Assembly (NCBI GenBank): GCA_008933995.1
Contig: WARS01000007.1
Span: forward strand, 7,498,923-7,562,922
DNA length: 64,000 bases
From: Datnioides undecimradiatus
Taxonomy: Eukaryota > Chordata > Actinopteri > Lobotiformes > Datnioididae
Reading direction: 5' to 3'
Shown here piece by piece: positions 51,596 through 64,000 of the stretch. Below the pieces are notes generated by a model, which did no database searches, had not been told where the DNA came from, and saw only the letters and a list, made by a program, of their open reading frames with translations. Numbering within the stretch: the first letter of the stretch is position 1; every line of letters starts with the position of its first letter. A program made the translations under genes and the position numbers.

Positions 51596-52140
51596 AAGGG
51601 ATGTATGGTGGGACAACAGATGACAGTGTGGTAATGGTGGTGACATGAAGATGATGATGATGTGTACATGACTGTGATGATGATGATGTTGATGACAATG
51701 AAAATGCTGATGATAATGGTGACAATGATGACAATGAGGGTAATGATGACCATTTGACAAAGATGATGGAAAAATAAGAATAGTGATGACACTGAGGATG
51801 ATTGATGATAGTGAGCGTGACAGTGAAGATGATGATGATGACGACAATGAGGATAATGATCAAGATGAGGATGACAGTGAGAAAGATGATGGTAAGGATT
51901 GGGAAGATGATAGTGATGCAGAGGATTATGAAGACAACAAGATGAGAATGAGGATGCACTTAAGCTTATGATAATGTTAATGAGGAAGATGATAATTTAA
52001 TGTGAATCATAATAATGTTGAGATGGTGATAATGAGGATGATGATGGTGACTATAATATTGAGAGTGACGATGGTGATGTCATAAAGTTGTTGATAATGA
52101 GGAGGAGGATGAAGATGATGGCGACGTTATAAAGACAGTA
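51596..52140. repeat. Long degenerate (GAT/GAC/GAG)n tandem repeat
   Basis: About 545 bp dominated by GATGATGA, GACAATGA and GAGGATGA units, purine-rich on the plus strand. It gives long acidic (Asp/Glu) frames on one strand and Ser/His/Ile-rich frames on the other. None is a credible gene. Confidence 0.8.
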
Positions 52141-55100
52141 TTGGGTGAAAAGCAACCGAGAGAATGATCCAGTTAATCAGCCAAGAGATGTAAATCTATT
52201 CATGAGCTCTTAATGTGAAGAGCTAATGTGGCTGCTATCATCTGAGTGTGCGGTTGCTCTGACCTGCTGACGGAGCCAACGGACTGAAGTAGGAGTTCAG
52301 TGATTGGACTTCATTTTTTTTTTTCAGTCTGTATGACTAAAGACTACCGCAGAGCTGTTAAGTGCTCTTTGACTGGCTATCCACCGTTAACCCACACTGT
52401 TACAAAGACTGTCCATCACATCCTGCTCACTACAACCACCTTCAAAAGTCATTAAATCTTGATGACGCAGAGTAGGGGGCAAAAGGACAGGAAGAAGAAA
52501 AAATGGTGCTTATATGCACATACAGTCAAATTAATGATGTCTGTCCAGTTACAATTATTACAGTTGAAAAACATAATCGCAGTTTGGTTATGCAGTGGCA
52601 TTTATGTTAATGTCTCTGAAAATGTCAATTTGAATAAGGTTGGGCTACTCCTACAAAGATATTTTAATTTTTGAACACTCTTTCATACTTATTATATGGT
52701 TATATGTATGCATGTTGGATATTCATTAACATTTTTTGTGTGTGCCCTCACCTTCTAACCCAGATGTTCCTTAGTTACCTCCCTATGGCCTATATTATTT
52801 TAAGATTAGCATGGCTCCTTCAAGGAAGGGGCAGTGGACAGCGAGTGATGGTGGCTGTACTAAGGGCAGACAGGTGTTGGCGATGGGAGCAGAGAGCAAG
52901 GTTAGGAGTGAAGTTGTCTAGCTGCAGTGCAATGTAGGTTAAAGTTGGCCCATGATTTGACACTACAGCTCCCAAGAAGTTCCAAGAAGTCCTAAAATAA
53001 AACTAATTCTCCCCTGCATTTTCCGATAAAGGTCCCAAAGCTGCAGTAGAAAGATCAACACAATGGTTTTACAACACAATTCCTTACTGAGAGGATCATA
53101 TGATTTAAAAAAAAACAGTTTAAATACTCGTCATAGTGATCAAACACATTTTACTAATTGTCTAACTTATTGGCTTTTTACTTGAAGCATTTATGGGGGA
53201 GGGCAGGTGGTGGTAGGGGAAGGTTTAAATCAACCTGTTGCAGTGGTAGAGGGCTCAGTAGTTTGTCTGTCAGCCATTTTACAATTTATAGGCAGTTTAT
53301 TTATTTTATAGGTAAGTTTATCACCTTTAAAATGCCAACACGCGTTAACAACATTAAAGTTGAGAGTTGCTTGAAGCCCCTTATCCCTGCAGGTTATCTT
53401 TTCCTACTTGCATTTTATTTTTGGATATGTTTACAGTTACATTTGTGCTTAGCTAATGTCACCAAAACTGGCTTTTATTTGCAAGTGCAGGGGATCTGAA
53501 TGGCACTCCTGAGTCAACATGTACAAGACTGGATGATAAAAATCCAATCTGAGGATAAGATCTGAAGGACACTGCTAACTCAACAGGGACCGCTGAAAGT
53601 GTCCCAGTGCAACACCCTTGAGTGGCTACCAAAACATTTTGCCTTCAAGGCCCAAGTAGTCAGAGCTAGAGACTCCTGAGTTTGCAGAAGCAGATAAGAC
53701 AAACCAAGATAATGATGCTGTGGTCACAGAACAGTCACAGAAAAGCCCATAAAAGCTTTCACTTTAGATAAGCAAAACTATACAATAAGCAAAACAATAA
53801 CAAAATGTATGGAAAATACAACAGAACTGTAAAATCTGTTAATTTAATATGGGTTTTAGTATACACTGTTTATCAATAGTGTGGGGTTTCACTGGAAAGA
53901 ATATGTATTCAAGGCCTCAGTTTTTCTAAAATGCTTCCATCGACATCAAGAGGAATATGAATGGACATCTAATAAAAAGTGAATAATGCATGTAGCCACT
54001 GACAGTCTTTATAGGAAAGGGGTAAAGTACTCATTTCTCTTCACTGAAAAATACATTGTGGCCATCATGGCCCAAAAAGGAAAACACAAACCTTTTGTTT
54101 TTATAATATAACAAACGAGCATACTGTTTCATCATTCATCATGTCATTCCGTCTATCACTGCAGTGTTGGAGGTTTTAGGCTGTTTTGTTGGTTTCAACT
54201 GTATTTTGTTGACTCTCTTAAGGAGTCATATTAACTCCAAAAAACTTGCATATATTCCAAGTATTATTAGAAGTATTTTCCATAAAAGCGGACTCAATTC
54301 AGTATGTAATTCAAGGCACCCTATAATTTATTTCTCTTTCAAAGTCTCCATGGAGTGATTCGGCTTTATCAGCCCAGTCAACCTTAAGAGGGTAACCTGA
54401 CTTTATTGGTCACCAATCAGCATTCATGTAAATTGCACATAACCCTAAAATAGCATCCACCCTGGTAGGCAGCACTGACTACAGCATCAGGGATTGAGTT
54501 TTAATTATCAATTATATCAAGTACAGCTCGTAGATAGGGAATGTGTTTGTGGAAGGAAATTATAAACTCTGTGATAAATTTGTTATATTGATGTCAGGAA
54601 ATTGAACCCATTGCTTGAGCTCAGACAGCTCAGGCAGACAGCAAAGTGGTTTGGTTTGGTGACTTAATAACTCAGCAAAGGGCTAAAAGGGATATATTAA
54701 TTAAATTGTTTTGACATGACTAGATGATAGCTTCTTTATCAAAATAATACTGTTTCTGAAACCTTACTAAACGGGTTATAAATTGGAGAAACTGTGGAAA
54801 CTGTAATTAGATCCTTTTATCATATAATGTTTAAACCCTAAAGTGATTTTTTTCTTTTTGAGTTGTCATCTTGGGATTCATATAATTTAAAAGTGCATTC
54901 CAGTAAATAAAATAATGTGTTGTTTCTTCTTTAGTGAAGAAATTACAGTAAAATATTATGCTGGATAAATGAGCAAAAACTTAAGAACTTGAAGTGGCCT
55001 CCTTAGCTCCAGTATGTCGGCTTATGTCTGACCACTGAGCTAAATCTAAATCATTTAAATCCTATGGCGCATTCTGCTGTCCAACCACAGCACTGTTCAA

Positions 55101-56819
55101 CTAGTTAAGAGCCACTAATCAGCGACCCTTTTACAATAAGAGAATCTTCTGTACTTGACTTATGCCTTTTGATCCAAACTATGAAAGAAAGGGAACAGCA
55201 TTTTTTTGGTTGTGTTCAGTGTCACTGACTCTTTCACAATGAAAAGCAGCTAGCACTAGCTCCAAAAGTCATTAAAAGTCACCAGGTGATGCAATAAACT
55301 CATTTGCATATTGGTAATATCATCATGCTTTCATTTGCATGAGGCTCAGTCACTGTGTCGGTTGCAGGGGTGTGGGCTCACCTTACGCCACATAAAAAGG
55401 AAGACAGAGTCGTCTATCTGTTTTCAGACAAATAATCACAAACCCACATGGCCTGGAGTCTCGGGTGCCCAGTGACCTGAAGGTATAAATAGAAGACATA
55501 GCATGTTAAGTAAACTTCTTCTTGTTACCCTCAGACAGAGCTTGTCTGACTGTTGCCAGCCTTTTGGCTTGGCTAAGCTAGGGGCTGCCTGTGGTAGCTT
55601 CTTATTTATCATAAAGACATGACTCTCAGCATTAAAAGCAGGCATGAACAGGCATATTTCCCAAAATACTGAAACTATTTCTGAAGGATTACTTTTGCAA
55701 AGGGGATCCCAACCAATAACAAAAAACAGATGCTCTTCAGCTGCGGTGCTACTGATGCTGGCTTTATAAAACTCATTTGAGGTGCAGGTTTTTCTCTAAT
55801 TTTGTGGGGTGCATGATCCACAGCCATGAGGTTCCCACCGACACTTTATTGTAATGACCAACTCTACCTTTGATCCTAATGTCAATTGAAGGTGGATCAC
55901 AGCAAGACAAGGCTGGATTCACAATGCTTGAAATGATGAGCTCACAAGTCTAATTTTATCCCGTGAAACCAGTCTCAGTTCGATTTTTTTAACAAGGAAC
56001 CTTAAACCTAAATGTATTCACTGGTTCAGCTTTAGATCATATCTCATGTAAATATTGTCGCCTCACATGATCTAAATTGTGTTTCTCTCTTCTGTATAAT
56101 TCTATTGAGAAAAATACAATGAATCCCTGTAAACTGTAATTGAGATTCTGTACAAAAGTAGCCACATTTTAAGATACTGTTTGTATCCGAAATTTAGCAG
56201 AATTTGTCTTTAAATATTAGCTGTGTGATTTTAGAACAGGAATACTTATCATGTTATGTAACCCCCTCTAAAATATCAATGACAACATGACCTCTGTGTC
56301 CTCAATGGTAGCTATATCCCTGCAGCCTGCTTAACTCGCCTGAAACTGCTGCAGAAACGTAACAAAAACAATCGTATTAATAGAATCATGATCAGTTGTA
56401 ACTCAAACAACTGGATGATATTGGTGGAATTAAAATAATCAATAAAAATCCGAGACCAGGTGGCCATATCAGTTCCTCCAAAAGTGCAATGGTGCCAATC
56501 ACAAAGTGGTCTTGAGCAGAAGAGGTAATCTTTACTTTCTTCTATCATATGTCATATGTTCTGGCTTTGGTCTTGTATTTTATCATCTGGCTGCCATTCA
56601 GGAGTTAACAGGCTGTCACAGTTAAGATTTACTATTGCAGTAGCTCAGTAGATCACTCCTGGACATCTCTGCAGAGACTGACTACAGGGACTGAACTCTT
56701 GACCCATCTAATATATCACAGTTTTGACTACTCAACCCTCCACTGCCAATTCAAAAACAACAAAAAAAGATCACTAATTGTTTAATTGACGTGCAAATTG
56801 TTGTTGTTAACACCCTGAC

Positions 56820-57110
56820 GCCTCCCAGTCCTCCTAACACCAAGTCAGTCAGTCTGTGTCCTGGTGGCTATCTACGTTCCCACATGTGTGTCCACGGCTT
56901 CGGGCCTCGTGCTGTCAGATCAGCTTTCCACGGCAGACAGCACAAGGTCATCAGATGATGACCCTCAGCCAGGGCTGCCCTGCGGTCGCTCAGCTGTCCA
57001 CATTCATTCTCAGTCAGCCGTTGTCCTGCGCTCACCAGCCGTCAGGGTGGCACCACTCTGCAGCCAGGCCAAACCCCTTGTCTATCCGCACAAAGACATT
57101 CACAGCTTAA
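56820..57110. promoter_or_regulatory. GC-richer island, possible regulatory element
   Basis: Roughly 290 bp clearly richer in C+G than its neighbours, with CAGCTG E-box-like and CAGTCAGTCAG words. Two overlapping plus frames (84 and 95 codons) are open but show no splice or family features. Confidence 0.18.
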
Positions 57111-60100
57111 TATCTTGGTCTCCTGACATTTTGGGAAATTTACTGATTTGATATTGATCAATTCAGATCACTAGTTTCAAGCCAAAGTGCTTAGCACAGA
57201 GGCTGCACAGTGTTTTAGCTAAGTTTTGGTGAGGAATTGACAGTAGCTTATAGGAATACTGTCACAGTACAGGAAATGTGTTTTTTTTCCCATTTACCAA
57301 GAGATAAGAACACTCCACACCAGTCGTGTATGTGTTTCATAAATATGATGCTACAAATTTATTTTGTGTTAAAGATGGAAGTTGTTCACAAATGTAAACA
57401 CCTCTAAAACTCATTATTATATCCGGTATTATACCTCATTTGTTTCTGTAATCTGTAATTAAGTGTAAAAAATCAAGTCACCAACTGTCACAACAGCCTG
57501 ATCTTTTACAGTAACTTAAAAAAGTGAAAAATGAAAAAAAAAAAACAGATGTGAAAATAATAGTCACAAACAGCAGAGTCCATTTTTCCATTAACCCCTC
57601 ACACACACACACACCCCTCCCCCAAACAACACATGGGTGAGAATGAACAGAATCTTAATAGACAAGTGGAGGACAAGACAAAATGTAAGCTGTTTGGGAC
57701 TCTTGATGGCAATCATTGCACGGCTTAAGTGGAAATTGGTGCTGCCATTAAATGTGTCTCTGTGTCAGGGAGGAAACACTGAGGAGCTCTGAACAGCTTC
57801 ACCTTCCCAGCCCTTCAGCTCACACTGCAATAATCCCCACACACAGAGACACATGACAGATTAAAAATGTGTTGTTGATGAGGCGGTGCTCGTCATTACA
57901 CCTGAAGATAAGAAACAAATTGAAATGGTTGAAAGCATAATTTGTTGGTTTTTCTAAACAGTACAATGCAACATTCATAGACAATACACAGTATACAGAG
58001 AAATTATATTTAGGTTTTTTCTCCAGTGCTTCGATGTGAACAATAGATACAAAAAGAAAAAAAGTTGTATTATGTAGATTGAACTGTGATTAAAGAAAGA
58101 AAGGAGCAAACAGGTACAAATGTGTCAATTTAACACGCTTTGTTGGCCCATCCGTCCATCTTGAGCTTTTCTTTTTATAAAATTTTGTTGACTACTACAG
58201 TAAGTTACGTCTGCCTTTGCTGCCTTGCTGGACAAGGAATATGATTCCAATGGCCTCTGCAGGTCCTTGTTAGTGAAATCTAGACACTCGGGCATTTCAA
58301 CAAGTGACTAAATACCTGGTAAGACTAGAAAAGTCAGACCATCTATGCTGTCTTTGCAACATGGCTGGTCAACTGCTGTATCTGATGACCTAATCACTAA
58401 CTAGTTGGCTTATCAGGAACATGCTAGCACCCATCAGTAGCAATACACTTCTCACTATGTTCAAACATTTACTATTTTTTGACATTCTGTTGTCAAGACA
58501 GTACACAATTTCTTTCAAAGAAGAGTGGGGGAATAAGAGCTCTCTCCTTGTAAGCCCAGTCGCCAACCGCATAGTAAGTTCTGCCAGTTCACTCAAAAGA
58601 CATACCTATATCATTAACTCCTATCTCATTACAGTTTACAAATGACTTCTGTTTTTTGGAGCAAGTTTTAGGAGGATGTCAAATAAAAGTAGATGTCCCA
58701 AAAAGATCTGATATCAATCCACCTTTATGGACTCTCTGTTCCTACATTCTTTCAAGGTCGGCACTATCAGGCAGCAACAGATCGAATCTGAGCCTGAAAA
58801 TAGTTGAACTTTTACTTAAATGTCTTCCACCCCTTAGAGAGATTCCAATGAACTGAAATAAAATGTTTTATCCAACGACTTTATTTGGAGGTTAAACTGA
58901 AAATGAGCTCACCTGTAATAATTTTTCATATCCACAGGAAAACTGTGTGAGGAGTCGTCATTCTATTTTGGAGGTGTTTCCCACAAGCCCAAGACTGCTG
59001 TGGTCATTAATTTGACACATTGAGGCCAGTTGGAGAATTTTTATACAGGCAATATTACAGCAAAATCTGAAAAAAAACCCCAAAACCCTACAGATTTGTA
59101 GTGGTGCCATGTTGTTTTCTGTGTTGCTGATTTGCTGTTATAGCAGCATGGTGCACATGATATTGATTTCACTGAGGATGTGGAAGTATGAAGTTACACA
59201 TTTACAAATGTAAGCATCTATTAGATCCATATTAGCAACTAAACACTGTTGTTCTCCATAAGAAATTTTATCTCCACAGCTTATTAGGCATTTCATACCT
59301 CATGAACTCAGCGCGTATTTCAGGATCAGTTTCTTTTGCCACTTTGATTCCAAGTGGTGTCAGACTTGGTTTGTCTTGAATGTGGAGATGAGATGTGGGT
59401 TAAAAGGCTTTCATTAGTCACTAACCAAATGCTTAATAAATGCGTCACACTCATAAAGCAATGGTTCAATCAACTTCATAATTTGCAAGCTCATTTCCAT
59501 ATTCATGGTGGTGACGTAGAGGTCAGAGTGTGAATTATTGTTGAGATTAGAGGAACAGATTTATGGTCAAGACTGTGTCTCAGTCATTTTTACTCCTTTG
59601 CTGGACCATCATTGTGCTAAAATGTTCATTCATGACCTTGGATAAAGAGCAGTGAAGCAAAACAATCACAACTCAAATTGTAATCATAATTCTAAGAACT
59701 CTAGAAAACAAAACAAAAAAAACACCTTTAAGTGCTCACACTGGTAAGACCGAACCGCCATGCTCAATCTCAGATCAAGGTCTACTTACTAGTAGCATAA
59801 TCCTGAGGTTTTATGTATACAACATGGTTATCTGCAGGCGAGTTTATAGATGTTCATTTTCCATAATTTAATATTTTTCTAAACAGACATGAAGTCCTAA
59901 AATTCCTCAGTAAATAATGAGTATCTACAATTTTGTCACACTTCCATACTCTTATATGATTTGTCCGCTATGACTGGATCCTCCCTACAAGCTAATGGGT
60001 GCATCTTATATTGAGATTGTTATGTGAACGAACTTTCAAGGTAAATTTTTGGCCAACAAGATATCTTAAAATAGGTTGCGTAAATCTAAAACTACCATTG

Positions 60101-62320
60101 TGAGGATACTTTTCAATTGAATATCATTGAAGCATTGATTGCTATAGTATTAAAATATAGAAAAAATAAATGACAATTATATATTAGACATCATCCAGAC
60201 AAGAAAACTAGAGATGGCATTGTGGCATTAATACCTAATCACTTCCAAATAAGCATATGTCTGCATCTTACTGAAGTGGGCTGTGTACCCACCAAGCCTC
60301 ATCCACTGTTAGTATGACTCACGACTTCCATAATGCAGAAGCAGAACTGCAATGGACTTTAAGTGCACTTTCAGTGCAGCAGGTGGCCGAACACCTGACA
60401 GCTCCTTTTTTGTGCATTAAAAACATGCACGCATTTAATCTATGATATACTGCACTGTTATGAACTCATTTTCATTTGAAATGATAAGCTATAAAGTCTG
60501 AGTAGGCTAACAAGTACAGAAGGGCAAGGCAGGTTGTCAAGTCCAGGGACTGGCAGCAAACCCAAGAACACAGCTAGGAACATGGGTTATTCCTGGCTGT
60601 GATGATTTAAGTGTATCGACAGTAAGACCACATTCAGTATATGGCACCAGAGAGATGAACTTTAGTGTTTATGTGAGGGATGCTGATAAAGGTATCAAGA
60701 GCAGGTGCACAGTAAATAAACTCGGGGCAAAAGGTGTGAAAATTGGATGGTAATAGGTGGATAGGTTGGAAATATGTGAAAGCTCTTGGTAGGTCAGCTT
60801 GAACAGTGACTTCAGCACTCATTCGGTCACATTGCGTTACCCCGGCAAGTCTTGATTAAAAAAAAAAACCCACAACCGAATTGTTATATGTTATCCAGCA
60901 GTGGGTAAGATCTTCCTGACAAAGAAGTCTTTTCTCTGTCTAGAACAATATGTGGTCACAAATGGGGCTAGGTGGAAGTGACAAGGTCTAAAGGATGAAA
61001 GGAGGCACATTGAGACACACAACCGGCAATAGTTTCAGTGTCAAGAATAAACTTTTATCTGCAAAAGTGCTCAGGAAAATTTAACTTTTTATTTTCATTT
61101 AATTAACAATTTATTGACACTGGGGCAAGTGGACCATGTGGTGACGCTGTTAAAAATAGATAAAATAGATGTGTGTCTTTGTTTTCCAAAAGACCCAACA
61201 TGACATTTTTTCTGATTTGCTGCCCCTTTAGGAAGAAAAGCAACATTAGGCCTTCTGTTTAAGTTACAAATCACCATTATAAAAATGATTAAGATGAGTT
61301 GTTTCTGATCTACCTGAGTAATTCTTTGACCAGATTTAGGCCCAGAATTACCTCTTTAAAAGTAAAGATGGTGAGCATGGTTGACAGACACTAATCCTAC
61401 GTTTTTGGAGGAGATGGCATTTAAAAACGTTTCATATATTAGAGGCACATTTATACACACCTTGTCCAAATATCCATGCCAACCACCTCTCTAACAGGTT
61501 GCTGATCACAAGAGGTTGTTTTTGAGCAAAATGTAGAAACAGACTGTTTGAAGCTGTTGTTTTCTGTCAAAGAGAGTTTTGAATTTTCATATATTACAAT
61601 ATATATGTATTGTAATATTGTTGACAAAGGAGTTACAAGCACCACAGGTCTTGCATCTTTCTCTCTTCTGTGTTAGTTTGCTATTGTCCTGATTTCAACT
61701 GACCAGAGGGTGTAAAGCAAAGTGGGAATATTTGGAGCAGAGCCTCTGGATTTGTCACTGTGTTCCACATGCGTTTTGCATCATCAACAGAGGTATTTTA
61801 GCAATTCAAAATATTCAGATGGTTTCAAATCAGTTCAGCTGCAAAAAGATGCCCAACTGTGGATATGTGATTAGAGCACCAGTCTTCATATGGCTTTAAA
61901 AGCCACAAAATCACTTGCTAAAGAGGCTAAACATATCACCTCACCACATACTACTGCACAGTAAAAATATCCTGTCTAATCCTTTTAACAGCACATCTCC
62001 AGTTTATTGAAAACAGGGATGCTAGTTTTTGTCTTACTGAGGGCAACATGAGGACACAGGAAGAAACATTCCAAAAGCAGAGTGATTATGTCTGGGAGCA
62101 AATTGATTCAGTTTCTCTCAATGCACGTAGGTGTTAAATTTAGATGTGTGCCTCCTATGCCACCTCATCCCATGATGGTTTTACAAAGTGAGGTAGTGGG
62201 AGCTGTAAAATTAATGCAACTTAAAGCCCTCACTTCCTGTAAGAGAGACATAAGGAAAGGATTATTTTGTCAGCAACAATTACTGTTTTTATGTAATGAA
62301 CATGCTGTAATATAGCTAAG

Positions 62321-62530
62321 TTAAAGGGATACTCTAGTTATTTAGTGTTTCATTTTCAATTTATTTTGGGGCTTATAAGTTACCAATTTTTTAAAAAAAT
62401 GGTCGAAATTGAAGCAGCAGATTCTCGTATATCCCAACACTCAGGTCATAGCATTAGTCAATCTGCAAAAAAAAAAATTAGCCTACACTTCCCATAATGC
62501 AAGACGATTGTGTCTTTCATTAGACTAAGA
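62321..62530. repeat. Decayed dispersed repeat (TTAAAGGGATACTC type)
   Basis: Starts TTAAAGGGATACTCTAGTTA and later has CTACACTTCCCATAATGCA. Both are words I associate with common fish nonautonomous DNA repeats. The right end is not clear and I found no target-site duplication. Confidence 0.35.
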
Positions 62531-64000
62531 TGAACCTGTTGTTACATCAGGGTTAAGTTCCCAGCTCCCTTCAGACCAGAGGACAGTCTGCATTGTGCAA
62601 CTTGTAATGAATTAACTTCCTTAATTAGCTTCCTTATCTAATGCAGTCATTAGTGCTCAAGGCCCTTGTGGACTTGTCAATCAGAAGTGGACATTTCCAG
62701 AGTGTGGATTGCCTGTTGGTCCTCCTGTAAGCACATCTGGAACATGTTCCTGTCCAGCTTCTGGCTGATTGAGTAGCACTGGGACAAATATGTGTCAGTC
62801 CACTCTCTTCTTGACTAATGTGTAAAAAAGAATAGATAAAGAACAGGTCACACCCTTTCAAATATAAGGAGCTGTCCAATTCCCACTATCCATTTCATCA
62901 CATCCATTCACTCTATAGCGTAATCTTGTGGTAAAACTGTGGTTCTTGGTTATTGTGGTTTGTTTTTTGTTTGTTTTGTTTTTTTTTTTGCAAAATTTGG
63001 TCAAAGGTGAAGAAAGGTGACTCTAAGACTAAGGCCATTGTATCTGGAAAACACAGGTTTTCTCCCTGTGTGTTAAGAGTGAGTCAGTGCTCTAGGAGGA
63101 GTTCTGATATATTGTAGTCTTATTCATTGACAACAAATCTGTGAAGTGTCTCAATGATTTGAGGTTGCTGCATATCAGATGCTGAAAGGCCGTCTATTGT
63201 CTTCACTGCCACACCAGAGAAATAAGGTCTTGTTCATGCAATGTCACTACAGCATCAAGTTTGTATTCTTCACATCCGAGCTGGTCAGGACTGTGAAAAG
63301 CCAGTTAAAACGATATTACAACATGTATTGCAAATCAGACCCCAAAAATAATGAAATGTTTTTGAAGGAACGTAGTAAGTATTGTTTTGCATTTCAATTC
63401 AAGTGGGGAATACACTGCAAATGGGTAAAGCTCAAAATTAAACTGAATTATCTTTTAATATTAATGTTGGCTGCTGGCAGACATGCTTTGACATGTTTTG
63501 CCTTGAGTCTGAGTCACAGATGGGATGCACTGTGATTGCTTTGAATTCAAACTGACTACAGCTGCCCTCTTCCATGAGGGAGCAAGGGTGCAATTAAAAA
63601 AAGTGCAAATACATTTCCAAATTCACAATGGTTTCAACCACCAGCATCGAAATTGGGTTTCAGAACAGTTAAATAGCACAAACCAAGAGATGAGATAAGA
63701 TGTATGTCCATTATGTATGTACTGTATTTGTCCCACAGAGAAAGGTCAGGACTTCATAAGTCTCTATGTAAACTGAAAAGAACATAATGTTGTACACAGA
63801 GTTTGGATGAAGCAGTGTATCCTCCAACCCGCACTTTCATAACATGGTTTCTATCCAGACAGCCTTTTTAAATCTTAGAATGTGCTCTTTGTCCTGTGAG
63901 GGGTGGGCATGTAAATGCTCTGACAAAGACAAAAAGTCATATGCTTTTAGTCGCCATGGTTACAGTGAATGGTGTGATTCTGTCACTGAAACGTGGGGAG

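Larger units (their letters stand above)
52145..64000. other. Gene-poor tail of the window
   Basis: 11.9 kb with no coding exon I can support. It holds a short CA run at about 57600-57614, poly-A runs, decayed repeat pieces and one GC-richer island at 56.82-57.11 kb. It may be regulatory territory of a flanking developmental or neural gene, but this is not shown by the sequence. Confidence 0.4.

Noticed and set aside
51552-51959. Long Ser/His/Ile-rich minus frames
   Set aside because: Shadows of the GAT-type tandem repeat.
56856-57151. Two overlapping plus-strand frames of 84 and 95 codons
   Set aside because: Open only because the island is GC-richer; no hydrophobic pattern, motif or splice partner supports a protein.

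Overview
The window reads as vertebrate nuclear DNA, most likely a percomorph teleost fish. The genes have many short exons and small introns. Their proteins align well, from memory, with vertebrate C7, C6, RGS7BP, RNF180 and HTR1A. The serotonin receptor looks like the teleost 'beta' copy of 5-HT1A. Intergenic DNA carries fish-type repeats: L2-like LINE, MITE, solo LTR and CA/GT/GA microsatellites.

Layout. (1) 1.9-9.1 kb, plus strand: complement C7, 18 coding exons, 832 aa. (2) 10.5-18.5 kb, minus strand: complement C6, 17 coding exons, 936 aa. C6 and C7 lie tail to tail, with 1.4 kb between stop codons. (3) 21.65-24.66 kb, minus strand: RGS7BP, 6 exons, 245 aa, with a GC-rich 5' end and a probable long 3' UTR. 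(4) 27.7-31.3 kb, minus strand: RNF180, 7 coding exons, 551 aa, a membrane-anchored RING E3. (5) 34.0-35.2 kb, plus strand: intronless HTR1A, 416 aa, divergent from RNF180. (6) 35.5-64 kb: a gene-poor stretch. The only gene I can support there is an unrecognised two-exon, 257-aa single-pass membrane protein at 46.1-48.0 kb (minus). It also holds an L2 LINE split by a solo LTR, a long GAT-type repeat and a MITE.

How the genes relate. C6 and C7 are consecutive components of the membrane attack complex: C5b binds C6, then C7 makes the complex membrane-seeking. RGS7BP anchors R7-RGS/Gbeta5 complexes that shut off Gi/o signalling, and HTR1A is a Gi/o receptor. RNF180 is an E3 ligase next to HTR1A in mammals as well. 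The RGS7BP-RNF180-HTR1A order and orientation match human 5q12. The C6/C7 convergent pair matches human 5p13. In human these blocks are far apart; here they touch.

Exon boundaries were read by eye from splice sites, and every internal boundary was checked for reading phase. All agree, using two GC-AG introns (one in C6, one in RNF180). Homology statements come from memory of the families, not from a search.
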